Assembly (NCBI GenBank): GCA_947495425.1
Contig: CANLYR010000005.1
Location: 1 to 64,000, forward strand
Direction of reading: 5' to 3'
Source of the DNA: an uncultured Aquimarina sp.
GTDB taxonomy: Bacteria; Bacteroidota; Bacteroidia; Flavobacteriales; Flavobacteriaceae
DNA: 64,000 bases
How positions within the stretch are numbered: the first letter of the stretch is position 1; the number at the start of each line of letters is the position of its first letter. Position numbers and translations under genes: made by a program. Positions 14,226-22,435 of this stretch are shown here, in pieces. The notes beneath the pieces are model-generated. The model was not told where the DNA came from and searched no databases. It was given only the letters and a program-made list of their open reading frames with translations.

Positions 14226-14981
14226 TTACCACTCCATATTTGGATAGGTACGTTGCATATATTGTAAATCAGCAAGTAAATACCCCATATGCTCACTATG
14301 AATCCCTTGTTTGCCACCTTTTTGAAACCATTTAGTTTCTGGGATAGTCAAGGTAGCTTCTTCTAATACTTCACCTACTCTTTTGTAATATCGCTCTTTA
14401 AGTTTTGAAACATCAACTCCTATTCCAGATTCAACAGCTACCCTGTCATCTTCAGTCATATGAAATAATTCATCGGTAAATTTCCAAAGATCATCTACTG
14501 CTTCTTGCACCTTATGATGACTCTCTTCTGTACCATCACCCAATCTTTTTATCCAATCTGAAGAAAATCTTTGATGATAGCTCACTTCCTTAATTCCTTT
14601 TTTTGCAATCGCTGTAAGGGTTTCATCAGTACTCTTTTGTAATTCTTGGAGCAATAACAAGTGAAAAACATCATAAAAAAACTGTCTTGTGAGTACATAT
14701 CCAAAATGTCTATTGGGTTGCTCTACGAGTAGTACATTTTTATATTCTCTTTCAATTCTCAAAAAAGCAAGATCGTCTTCGGTCTTCTTATCTCCAGAAA
14801 GCTTTGCTGCATATTGAAAATAACTTCGAATCTGTCCAAATAAGTCTAACGAAATATTAGTTAAAGCTATATCTGTTTCAAGATTTGGTCCATGACCACA
14901 AAGTTCTGACAAACGCTGACCAAGAATCAAGGCATTATCTGCGATACCGTAGATATATTGTATTATATTTTCGTTTTTCAT
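14226..14981 (-). CDS. paaC: PaaC, structural subunit of phenylacetyl-CoA epoxidase
   Basis: This 251-aa ferritin-like four-helix protein is homologous to PaaA but is the non-catalytic partner in the PaaAC heterodimer. Typical stretches are NALILGQRLSELCGHGP, DIALTNISLDLFGQIRSYFQYAA, SYHQRFSSDWIKRLGDGTEESH and the ending MGYLLADLQYMQRTYPNMEW. The pattern and length match E. coli PaaC (248 aa). Confidence 0.92.
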   Translation of the reverse strand: MKNENIIQYIYGIADNALILGQRLSELCGHGPNLETDIALTNISLDLFGQIRSYFQYAAKLSGDKKTEDDLAFLRIEREYKNVLLVEQPNRHFGYVLTRQFFYDVFHLLLLQELQKSTDETLTAIAKKGIKEVSYHQRFSSDWIKRLGDGTEESHHKVQEAVDDLWKFTDELFHMTEDDRVAVESGIGVDVSKLKERYYKRVGEVLEEATLTIPETKWFQKGGKQGIHSEHMGYLLADLQYMQRTYPNMEW

Positions 14982-14988
14982 TGTATTG

Positions 14989-15058
14989 CCCGCGAAAACG
15001 GGTATCTTTTATTTAATAACTTCAATTTCATACATTGAGTTTCCCACTTTCGTGGGAA
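14989..15058. repeat. Two hairpin repeats between paaB and paaC
   Basis: CCCG-CGAAAA-CGGG (14989-15002) and TTCCCAC-TTTC-GTGGGAA (15041-15058, 7-bp perfect arms) occupy the 101-bp gap. They resemble the loop class at 14188. Such stems in the middle of the operon could adjust mRNA stability, but that is inference. Confidence 0.6.
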
Positions 15059-15082
15059 TTGCAAGTATTGCAGTTGCAATAA

Positions 15083-15367
15083 TCACATATGTTTTACCTC
15101 ATCTGGCAATGAGTAGAACGTTGGATGTCGGTATACTTTATCTTGTGCTGGTTCAAAAAGTTCTCCATTATTTTCGGGATTAGAAGCCGTAATATGTTTG
15201 GATTCTACAACCCATATGCTCACGCCTTCGTTTCTACGCGTGTATACATCTCTTGCATTTTTTAATGCCATATCTGCATCTGCAGCATGAAGGCTACCAA
15301 AATGACGATGCTCTAAACCATTTTTGCTACGTACAAACACTTCCCAAAGAGGCCAGTTATTTTTCAT
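15083..15367 (-). CDS. paaB: PaaB, epoxidase accessory subunit
   Basis: This 94-aa protein matches PaaB (E. coli 95 aa), the small subunit that bridges PaaAC heterodimers. WPLWEVFVRSKNGLEHRHFGSLHAADADMALKNARDVYTRR and WVVESKHITAS are characteristic. It lies between paaA and paaC. Confidence 0.93.
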   Translation of the reverse strand: MKNNWPLWEVFVRSKNGLEHRHFGSLHAADADMALKNARDVYTRRNEGVSIWVVESKHITASNPENNGELFEPAQDKVYRHPTFYSLPDEVKHM

Positions 15368-15369
15368 AA

Positions 15370-15412
15370 TTATCAGCCCTCACCCCCAGCCCCTCTCTCA
15401 AAAGGAGAAGGG
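15370..15412. repeat. Dispersed repeat between paaA and paaB
   Basis: The gap reads CAGCCCTCACCCCCAGCCCC then TCTCTCAAAAGGAGAAGGGAG. CTCTC...GAGAAGGGAG forms an imperfect stem. A diverged relative is CCCCTCATCCCAGCCCTCGC near 23391. It has a much higher GC content than its surroundings. Confidence 0.55.
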
Positions 15413-15430
15413 AGTAAGCAAGGAATTTAT

Positions 15431-16435
15431 TTAAATTGCTTTTTTAAGCTTTTTATCTTCTTGTTTTTCGGCGTAAGCCATAGCTGCATCACGCACCCAT
15501 TCTCCTTCTTCCCATGCATTTACGCGTGCAGACAATCTTTCTTTATTACAAGGTCCATGACCTTTTACTACCTGCCAAAATTCATCCCAATTTATTGCTC
15601 CAAAATCATAATGACCCCTCTCATCATTCCACTTTAAATCAGGATCAGGAATCGTTAATCCAATTAGATCTGCTTGTGGTACGGTTTGATCTATAAATTG
15701 CTGACGTAGTTCATCATTAGTTTTACGTTTCAGTTTCCATTTCATGGATTGTTCTGTATGTACAGACTCTGCATCTGTGGGGCCCAACATCATTAATGAA
15801 GGCCACCACCATCGATTTAAAGCATCCTGTGCCATTGCTTTTTGCTCTGGAGTTCCTTGTGCAAGTTTAGTCATGATCTCGAAACCCTGTCGTTGATGAA
15901 AGCTTTCTTCCTTACATACACGTATCATTGCTCTTGCATATGGCCCATATGAAGTACTACAAAGCGGCACTTGATTGATTATAGCCGCACCATCTACCAA
16001 CCATCCAATAGCACCCATATCTGCCCAGGTTGTTGTTGGATAATTAAATATACTAGAATATTTTGCTTTACCTGTATGTAATTGTTCGTACAATTCTTCT
16101 CTTGTAATACCCAAGGTTTCGCATGCGCTGTAGAGGTATAGTCCGTGACCTGCCTCGTCTTGCACTTTTGCCAAAAGTGCTACTTTGCGACGTAACGAAG
16201 GTGCACGAGTAATCCAATTTCCTTCGGGTAACATGCCTACGATTTCAGAATGTGCATGCTGAGAAATTTGTCGAATATGAGTTTTACGATATTTCTCTGG
16301 CATCCAATTTTTGGGCTCAATTTTCTCATCTCTGGCAATTCTTTGCTCAAAAATTTCCTCTAGACTTCGAGTAGCCTCAGCCCTATCGCTTCGAGTAGCC
16401 TCAGTCCCTGTGTTCTTAATTTCTTTTTTACTCAT
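15431..16435 (-). CDS. paaA: PaaA, catalytic diiron subunit of phenylacetyl-CoA epoxidase
   Basis: PaaA carries the diiron centre that inserts one oxygen across the aromatic ring of phenylacetyl-CoA. The two ligand motifs are visible as [15 protein letters not shown] and [12 protein letters not shown]. From [17 protein letters not shown] onward the sequence follows E. coli PaaA. The 334-aa length is about 25 longer than E. coli because of an N-terminal segment that contains TEATRS and AEATRS, encoded by two 16-bp direct repeats. The start was kept at 16435 since no nearer ATG fits better. Confidence 0.95.
   Translation of the reverse strand: MSKKEIKNTGTEATRSDRAEATRSLEEIFEQRIARDEKIEPKNWMPEKYRKTHIRQISQHAHSEIVGMLPEGNWITRAPSLRRKVALLAKVQDEAGHGLYLYSACETLGITREELYEQLHTGKAKYSSIFNYPTTTWADMGAIGWLVDGAAIINQVPLCSTSYGPYARAMIRVCKEESFHQRQGFEIMTKLAQGTPEQKAMAQDALNRWWWPSLMMLGPTDAESVHTEQSMKWKLKRKTNDELRQQFIDQTVPQADLIGLTIPDPDLKWNDERGHYDFGAINWDEFWQVVKGHGPCNKERLSARVNAWEEGEWVRDAAMAYAEKQEDKKLKKAI
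16365..16404. repeat. 16-bp direct repeat inside the paaA 5' end
   Basis: CTTCGAGTAGCCTCAG occurs at 16365-16380 and 16389-16404, separated by eight bases. It keeps the paaA frame and encodes ATRS twice. It resembles the dispersed CTTCGACAAGCTCAG at 1422. Confidence 0.75.
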
Positions 16436-16498
16436 AACAATTTTATTTTTTCTACTATGAAAATGGGTTCCAAACTACGCCGGAATCACAAAAATGTT

Positions 16499-17572
16499 TT
16501 AAACATCAAAATCAACTACTACTTTTTCGGTTGTTGGAACAGCCTGACAAGAAAGCACTAAACCTTTTGCTACTTCATCTTCTTCTAGTGCATAATTTAC
16601 TTTCATCTCGACGGCACCATCTATGACTTTACATTTGCAGGTGCTGCATACGCCTCCTTTGCATGCAAATGGTAAATCAGCTCCTGCAGCTAAGGCTCCA
16701 TCTAAAATATTATCATAGTCATCATCCATACCAAAGTGAAATTCTTTACCACCATCTATAATCGTTACTTTGGTTCCATCAAACTTTTGCTCTACAGCTT
16801 CTGCAGCTTTAATTTTATCTTCATCTGTGATTCCTGAAAAGAAAAGTTCATAATGAATCTTCTCTTTGGACAATCCGGCAATAACCATTTCGTCTCTAAT
16901 CATGAAAATCATTTCTTCTGGACCACAGATAAAACATTCATCTACATTAGAAACGTCTATTATTTTATCGGTAAGTTCTTTTATTTTTTCTGAAGTAAAT
17001 CTTCCATTAAGCAATGGAATATCACGTTGTTCCTTAGTCAAAAAATAAAATATTTCTAAGCGCCCAAAATATTTGTTTCTAAGCGCCTCAATCTCTTCTT
17101 TAAAGATAATTGATTTAACGTTTCGATTCAAATAAAAAAGCTTAAAAGTGCTATTAGGCTCTGCTGATAAATGTGTTTTTAATATTGACAAAATCGGAGT
17201 TATTCCACTACCCGCAGCAAAAACAATATAATTTTTTGCTTTTGAAGGATTCACTTCTACAAAAAAATCACCCAAAGGTGGCATTATCTCTAAGACATCA
17301 CCTGTTTTTAATACATCATTGGCATAGTTCGAAAATACACCACCATGAATTCGTTTTATAGCGACTTGCCATTTATTTTCTACAGGGCTTGAACATAATG
17401 AATACGACCGCCTTACTTCTTCATTGTTAATAGAAGCCTTTAGTGTAAGGTGTTGTCCTTGTTTATAAAAAAACTGTTCTCTTAATGCTAAAGGAACATC
17501 AAAAGTGATAGATGTACAATCCTTTGTTTCTTTATTAATTTCGGAAACCTGTATGGAATAAAAATCTGTCAT
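16499..17572 (-). CDS. paaE: PaaE, NAD(P)H reductase of the epoxidase
   Basis: This protein passes electrons from NADPH to PaaA. Residues 1-100 are an FAD-binding barrel (RRSYSLCSSP), 105-230 an NAD-binding domain (VFAAGSGITPILSILK, CGPEEMIFMIRDEM) and 260-357 a plant-type 2Fe-2S ferredoxin domain with CKGGVCSTCKCKV plus a distal Cys in LSCQAVP. I prefer the start MTDFYSIQV at 17572. The alternative at 17581 overlaps a 24-bp palindrome. It is the first structural gene after the regulator, with a 93-102 bp spacer carrying the presumed control sites. Confidence 0.92.
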   Translation of the reverse strand: MTDFYSIQVSEINKETKDCTSITFDVPLALREQFFYKQGQHLTLKASINNEEVRRSYSLCSSPVENKWQVAIKRIHGGVFSNYANDVLKTGDVLEIMPPLGDFFVEVNPSKAKNYIVFAAGSGITPILSILKTHLSAEPNSTFKLFYLNRNVKSIIFKEEIEALRNKYFGRLEIFYFLTKEQRDIPLLNGRFTSEKIKELTDKIIDVSNVDECFICGPEEMIFMIRDEMVIAGLSKEKIHYELFFSGITDEDKIKAAEAVEQKFDGTKVTIIDGGKEFHFGMDDDYDNILDGALAAGADLPFACKGGVCSTCKCKVIDGAVEMKVNYALEEDEVAKGLVLSCQAVPTTEKVVVDFDV

Positions 17573-17580
17573 ATACTTCA

Positions 17581-17604
17581 TTTAGCTATAACGTTATAGC
17601 TAAA
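17581..17604. promoter_or_regulatory. Perfect 24-bp palindrome next to the paaE start
   Basis: The half-site is TTTAGCTATAAC followed directly by its exact inverse GTTATAGCTAAA, with no spacer. It touches the upstream candidate start codon of paaE and lies 9 bp before the preferred one. It could be a second operator or a leader stem. Its function is inferred only. Confidence 0.55.
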
Positions 17605-17605
17605 C

Positions 17606-17627
17606 AAAACTAACGATTGTTAGTTTT
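17606..17627. promoter_or_regulatory. Putative TetR-type operator upstream of paaE
   Basis: AAAACTAAC-GATT-GTTAGTTTT has 9-bp perfect arms. The core ACTAACGATTGTTAGT matches the site before the E2 gene at 2867-2882 and, less well, one before the regulator gene at 18257-18272. The position 34-55 bp before the paaE start fits repression of the catabolic operon. Confidence 0.65.
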
Positions 17628-17674
17628 ATACACAAATAAAAATTTGTTAATTTTAAAAAAGTCAGATATCTAAT

Positions 17675-18244
17675 CTACACTACACCCTGAAGTAATACCG
17701 ATACCATATCGTGCTTAAGTATGTCTGCATCTATATCATTTTGTTTTGGATACCATAAATATAGTGTTCTAAGAGTAGAGAGGGTAGAAAATACTATAAT
17801 CTCGATGCTGTAGGCTTTTATCTCAGCTTTATCCACACCCTTTTTTACTATATTTCTAAAACTTTCTTCATAATCATGTCGCATTTGCTCAAAATATTGA
17901 AGATTTTCTTCTTCGAGATGCATCCAGTCGTTATTAAGCGAAGCCAACCCATCGGCATTGCGTAAGGTAACATCGATATGTAAATCTATAATATTTTCTA
18001 GTTTCTGAATTGAACTCACCTCGGAGTTTACTATCCTATTCATACCCGAAGTAAATTCTTCTGCCAAATCAATAATAATTGTAGACAAGATCTCTTGTTT
18101 TGACTGAATATGATTATAAAGGCTCGCAGCTTTAATCCCCATGGATTTCGCTAAGTCCCTCATAGTAACTGCACTATATCCTTTTTCTTTAAAAAGAACT
18201 GAAGCTGCATTAATAATTTCTTGCTTTCGGCTTTCGGTTTTCAT
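17675..18244 (-). CDS. TetR/AcrR family regulator of the paa cluster (PaaR-like)
   Basis: This 189-aa regulator begins MKTESRKQEIINAASVLFKEKGYSAVTMRDLAKSMGIKAASLYNHIQSK, a classical TetR DNA-binding helix-turn-helix. The C-terminal ligand-binding domain resembles those of acyl-CoA-responsive members. It precedes paaE in the same direction. Other bacteria use TetR-type PaaR with phenylacetyl-CoA as inducer, so that role is likely here. I chose the start at 18244 because the ten upstream codons are non-conserved-looking and cover the presumed operator. Confidence 0.88.
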   Translation of the reverse strand: MKTESRKQEIINAASVLFKEKGYSAVTMRDLAKSMGIKAASLYNHIQSKQEILSTIIIDLAEEFTSGMNRIVNSEVSSIQKLENIIDLHIDVTLRNADGLASLNNDWMHLEEENLQYFEQMRHDYEESFRNIVKKGVDKAEIKAYSIEIIVFSTLSTLRTLYLWYPKQNDIDADILKHDMVSVLLQGVV

Positions 18245-18256
18245 TAGATAGCATCT

Positions 18257-18279
18257 ATTAATTTTCGTTACCAAAAATA
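18257..18279 (-). promoter_or_regulatory. Putative autoregulatory site and -7 element of the TetR gene
   Basis: On the minus strand TATTTTTG (18279-18272) fits the Bacteroidota -7 consensus TAnnTTTG. It is followed by GGTAACGAAAATTAAT (18272-18257), which shares TAACGA and the TTA half-site with the operators before paaE and E2. No convincing -33 TTTG at the normal spacing is seen, so the promoter part is weak. Confidence 0.4.
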
Positions 18280-18381
18280 AATTTTAATCACCAATAATAG
18301 ATGTTTTTGCAATTAAAAACCCTGATAATTATAAATTTATTATTTTCACGTATTCCCTTTTGAACCTAAAGACCGTAATTC

Positions 18382-18813
18382 ATGAAATATTTAATCGTTA
18401 CATTATTGTTTTTAACTTTTACTAATACTTGCAATACTAAAAATGCTAAGACAGCTAGCAATCAAGAAAAACAAATTGAAGCACAACAAAGAGTGAAATT
18501 CTTGATCACCTCTCTTAATGGAAAAAATGTAGCTAAAGAAAATCTACATATCACGATCGACGAAGAACGGAATTCTATATCTGGTTATTCCGGGTGCAAT
18601 ACATTTTCAAGTACGTACACTGCTGAAAAAAACTCCATTTCAATTGGTTTTCCTATGGCATCAAAAATGCACTGTGAAAAAAAAGTTGCACTAGAGGATG
18701 AATTTTTTAAAGCGCTATCTGAGGTTAACATCAAAAACATAATAAAAGATTCTTTGTTTTTGAAAGATAGAAACGGAACTGTATTATTTACGGGCATTGT
18801 ACTCAACGAATAA
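18382..18813 (+). CDS. META-domain lipoprotein (HslJ-like)
   Basis: This 143-aa protein has a lipoprotein signal ending in TFTNTC. A META/HslJ-type domain follows: ITSLNGKNV, ISGYSGCNTFSSTYT and FPMASKMHCEKKVALEDEFFKALSEV. The C-N-x-F and M-x-C pattern is diagnostic of the family. META proteins are envelope proteins of poorly known function, with HslJ linked to novobiocin and heat stress. It is divergent from the TetR gene and convergent with the protease. Confidence 0.82.
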   Translation: MKYLIVTLLFLTFTNTCNTKNAKTASNQEKQIEAQQRVKFLITSLNGKNVAKENLHITIDEERNSISGYSGCNTFSSTYTAEKNSISIGFPMASKMHCEKKVALEDEFFKALSEVNIKNIIKDSLFLKDRNGTVLFTGIVLNE

Positions 18814-18863
18814 GAATACAGTTCTCTTTAAATAATTTTAAATAAAAAGTATGATTTAGATTT

Positions 18864-20552
18864 TTAAAATCTTTGATTAATGATTACTTTCTTTGTAAAC
18901 GAAGCTCCGCTATTTACATTCTCTATATAAATAAAATACATACCAGAAGATTTATCTGCCATGTTAATTTTATCCTCTTCACTGGATATTTTTCCCGACC
19001 CGACTAATTTACCTGATATATCATAAATTTCATACTCTAATACTTGTCCAGGCGCACTAGAAACAGAAATAACCGCTTTTGTAGGTTCGAAAAACACTTC
19101 AGATTCTCTATCAGAAGGGCATTCAAAATTGTTAACATCAGTGATAGTCATTCCTTCTAATTCTTGGGAAAGCATATTTAATTGTACAGTATTTGTTCTT
19201 GCGGGATCTAACCAATTTGCAAGCCCGTCTCCAAATTCCCAAGAAACATCAAACCTGCCGTAATAATCTGACAAATCATTATCTACTATACCATTACAAG
19301 CAGCAGCACCACCTGCTAATTGTCCTATAATTCTACCATGCTGATCAAAGATTGCTGATCCAGATGAACCACCTTCGGTTACCCCAATGTCCCAATCTTC
19401 AATTTCCCAAGTTTCGGTTTCTCGCTCTCTATTAAAGTCTAGAAGTATTTTATTTAAAGGATCATTTTCTCGACATATTTTCATAATATCTCCTGCTGGA
19501 TGATGAATTCCAACGACAAAATCCGGAAGACTACCCGTTCTGTCCCAACCGGCCCATTCTAAATCCCATGATCTCGGAAGATCTGTATCTATATTAATCA
19601 GTAACACATCTGATTTTTCATTTCTTGATAAAATTGTTGCCCCACTAGTAGTTTGTTGATCTCGGTTTCCCTGCGAGCTTGATTCTGTAGTACCACAAGA
19701 TGGATTAGGACTTATCCAATTAAATCGAAATGCCCATGTAGCGGGATCACTTTGCGTATTCTCTAAATTATTAACAAAACAATGATTCGCTGATAAAAAA
19801 TAAGGAGCTCGATCATTATTGGTATTATTAATTAGCGTTCCTGAGCAAACCCCACCACCTAATATAAATAAAGCTACCGAACGTTTGAGCTTATCTTTTA
19901 TACAATCAAAATCATTGCCAACAGAACAATCAACGTCGTGATTACAATCTGCAGAACTACCTAAACTTTTTTGCCTTACCATAGCATCTGAAATAGAACG
20001 ATACCCATGTATAACCTTACTTATATTTAACTCCCCTTGGCCATTTACCGAAAATGGCTCAAAATATTCTATCCATACACTTTCCCCATCAATTAACCAA
20101 GTACCTAATACCTTATCTTTCCTATTGAAAGTACTTGTGTAAGCCCCGAGCAGATCCGAACGATCGTCATTATACACATACAACGTTGCGCCTTTAGGAA
20201 CATCGTAAGTATTGAAAATAAAATTTAAGGTTTTAGCTCCCTTAGATACTATATTAATACGCCATATTCTATCCCCATTATCTAACTCATCCCAAACACC
20301 TGCGTTATTTAATCCTAAATTCACACCAAACTCATGCCCAAACCTGTAGGGAATTGCACGATTTTTATCATTGATTTCATCTTCAGCCTTAATGCTATTC
20401 AAATCAAAGCTTTTCATGGATATAGCCTTGACCTTTTTTTTGGCTGTTTGCATTTTCCAACTTGCGGGAGTACCTTCGTTTGTAACCTGAGCATTACCAA
20501 ACCAAAAACTCAACAGACTTACTATCAATATCAACTTAACTCTCACAACCAT
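18864..20552 (-). CDS. Secreted trypsin-like serine protease with T9SS tail
   Basis: A signal peptide (VKLILIVSLLSFWFGNAQ) is followed by a prodomain and a lysyl-endopeptidase-like S1 domain. The catalytic triad is visible as His in YFLSANHCFV, Asp in KSDVLLINID and Ser in TEGGSSGSAIFDQHG. The last ~80 residues (ISVSSAPGQVLEYEIYDISGKLVGSG to FTKKVIINQRF) are a type A T9SS sorting domain, so export through the outer membrane and removal of the tail are expected. I took MVVRVKLIL at 20552 as start, giving 562 aa. Confidence 0.88.
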   Translation of the reverse strand: MVVRVKLILIVSLLSFWFGNAQVTNEGTPASWKMQTAKKKVKAISMKSFDLNSIKAEDEINDKNRAIPYRFGHEFGVNLGLNNAGVWDELDNGDRIWRINIVSKGAKTLNFIFNTYDVPKGATLYVYNDDRSDLLGAYTSTFNRKDKVLGTWLIDGESVWIEYFEPFSVNGQGELNISKVIHGYRSISDAMVRQKSLGSSADCNHDVDCSVGNDFDCIKDKLKRSVALFILGGGVCSGTLINNTNNDRAPYFLSANHCFVNNLENTQSDPATWAFRFNWISPNPSCGTTESSSQGNRDQQTTSGATILSRNEKSDVLLINIDTDLPRSWDLEWAGWDRTGSLPDFVVGIHHPAGDIMKICRENDPLNKILLDFNRERETETWEIEDWDIGVTEGGSSGSAIFDQHGRIIGQLAGGAAACNGIVDNDLSDYYGRFDVSWEFGDGLANWLDPARTNTVQLNMLSQELEGMTITDVNNFECPSDRESEVFFEPTKAVISVSSAPGQVLEYEIYDISGKLVGSGKISSEEDKINMADKSSGMYFIYIENVNSGASFTKKVIINQRF

Positions 20553-20662
20553 TCGTTTATTTTTTAATAATAACAAATTTAACCATTTAAAGATACTTCA
20601 ATATTAAAATAAAACTATTAATTTCCCATTTATAGTATATTTTATAAAAAATTAATTGCTAC

Positions 20663-22423
20663 ATGTCTTTACCTATAGAATCAAATCCTTTACTAGACAG
20701 ACTACCGCCTCATCTGAAACAGTTCATAAAACCACAAAATTATGAAGAATACACTCCTATAGATCAAGCAGTATGGAGATATGTAATGCGAAAGAATATT
20801 ACATCACTCAGCAAAGTGGCGCATGATTCTTATTTAAATGGGTTAAAGAAAACTGGGATTTCGATTGATAGCATCCCCAGTATGTACGGGATGAATAGGA
20901 TTTTAAAAGAAATTGGATGGGCAGCTGTTGCCGTTGACGGTTTTATTCCGCCTAATGCCTTTATGGAATTTCAGGCCTATAATATTCTTGTTATTGCCTC
21001 AGATATCAGACAGCTAGAAAACATAGAATACACGCCTGCTCCTGATATTATTCATGAAGCAGCAGGACATGCTCCAATCATTGCCAACCCAGATTATGCC
21101 GAATATCTGAGACGTTTTGGAAAAATTGGCTGTAAAGCGATTTCTTCAAAAAAAGATTATGAAATGTATGAAGCCGTGCGCACACTTTCTATCTTAAAAG
21201 AAGCTCATGATTCACAACAAAAAGATATAGACGAAGCCGAAAAGAGAATTTCTACCTTACAAAACCAGAAAGATGAACCTTCAGAAATGGCTTTGATACG
21301 CAATCTGCATTGGTGGACTGTCGAATATGGATTAATCAATACTACAGATGATCCTAAGATTTATGGTGCAGGTTTATTGTCTTCTATTGGTGAGAGCGAA
21401 TGGTGTATGACCGGCAATGTTAAAAAAATCCCGTATTCTCCAGAAGCTGCTTTTCAGGATTTTGATATCACAAAACCACAACCTCAATTATTTGTTACTC
21501 CTGATTTTGCATATTTATGCCAGGTTTTAGAAGAATTTACAGACACTATGGCTTTGCGAAAAGGAGGACATCGGGGACTCGCAAAATTAATCGAATCAGA
21601 AAACTTAGGTACTATTGAGTTAAGCACAGGTTTGCAGATCTCGGGAGTTTTTACACGCATGATAAAAAATGAAGACAACGAAGTTATTTATTTTGAAACT
21701 TCAGGTCCTACGGCACTTTCGTTTAGAGAAAAAGAGCTTATTAGCCACGGTATCGACTCACACCCTGATGGTTTTAGGTCTCCTCTTGGAAAATTGAAGG
21801 GCATTAATCTTGCTATCGAAAACATGTCGCCTAGAGATTTAAAAGCATACAATTTTTACGATGGAGAATATATTGAATTCGAATTTGAAAGCGGAATTAC
21901 AGTAGCCGGAAATAATATTACCGGAATGCGAAATATTCAGGGAGAATTAATTCTAATTCAGTTTAGCGAATGTACTATCAAGTATAAAGATGAGTATCTT
22001 TTTAAGCCCGAATGGGGAAATTTTGACTTAGCCGTAGGAAAAGAAATTGTTTCAGCTTTCTCAGGTCCTGCAGATGACTATTCTTTTGATCTAATTACGC
22101 ATGACCCCAACACCATTACTACAAAACGAATATACACTTCTAAAGAAAAAGAATTACATTCTTTGTATCAATCTGTAAGAAATATCAGAGAAGGAAAAAA
22201 CACAACGTTCTCCTTAGAAGCTGTCTTTGATATTTTAGAGAAAGATCACTCGCTTGATTGGCTATTACCCATGGAAATTTATGAATTAGTGTTTAATAGA
22301 GATCAAAAATTTGCTGTACACATCACAAAGCACTTAGAACATATAAAGATCAAAAAACCTGAAATTAAACATTTAATTGATAGCGGGCTCGAGATCATTA
22401 CAGATAAGTATATCGAGGTATAA
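20663..22423 (+). CDS. phhA: Aromatic amino acid hydroxylase (phenylalanine 4-monooxygenase), long form
   Basis: This pterin-dependent non-heme iron enzyme hydroxylates phenylalanine to tyrosine. The iron ligands lie in PDIIHEAAGHAPI (two His), and the Glu is probably in WWTVEYGLI. The hydroxylase core covers about residues 20-340. The 586-aa length exceeds single-domain bacterial PhhA (about 270-300) through a C-terminal extension of about 240 residues typical of Bacteroidota forms, whose role I do not know. Next to the paa cluster it marks an alternative route for phenylalanine. Confidence 0.9.
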   Translation: MSLPIESNPLLDRLPPHLKQFIKPQNYEEYTPIDQAVWRYVMRKNITSLSKVAHDSYLNGLKKTGISIDSIPSMYGMNRILKEIGWAAVAVDGFIPPNAFMEFQAYNILVIASDIRQLENIEYTPAPDIIHEAAGHAPIIANPDYAEYLRRFGKIGCKAISSKKDYEMYEAVRTLSILKEAHDSQQKDIDEAEKRISTLQNQKDEPSEMALIRNLHWWTVEYGLINTTDDPKIYGAGLLSSIGESEWCMTGNVKKIPYSPEAAFQDFDITKPQPQLFVTPDFAYLCQVLEEFTDTMALRKGGHRGLAKLIESENLGTIELSTGLQISGVFTRMIKNEDNEVIYFETSGPTALSFREKELISHGIDSHPDGFRSPLGKLKGINLAIENMSPRDLKAYNFYDGEYIEFEFESGITVAGNNITGMRNIQGELILIQFSECTIKYKDEYLFKPEWGNFDLAVGKEIVSAFSGPADDYSFDLITHDPNTITTKRIYTSKEKELHSLYQSVRNIREGKNTTFSLEAVFDILEKDHSLDWLLPMEIYELVFNRDQKFAVHITKHLEHIKIKKPEIKHLIDSGLEIITDKYIEV

Positions 22424-22435
22424 ACCTGATAATAT

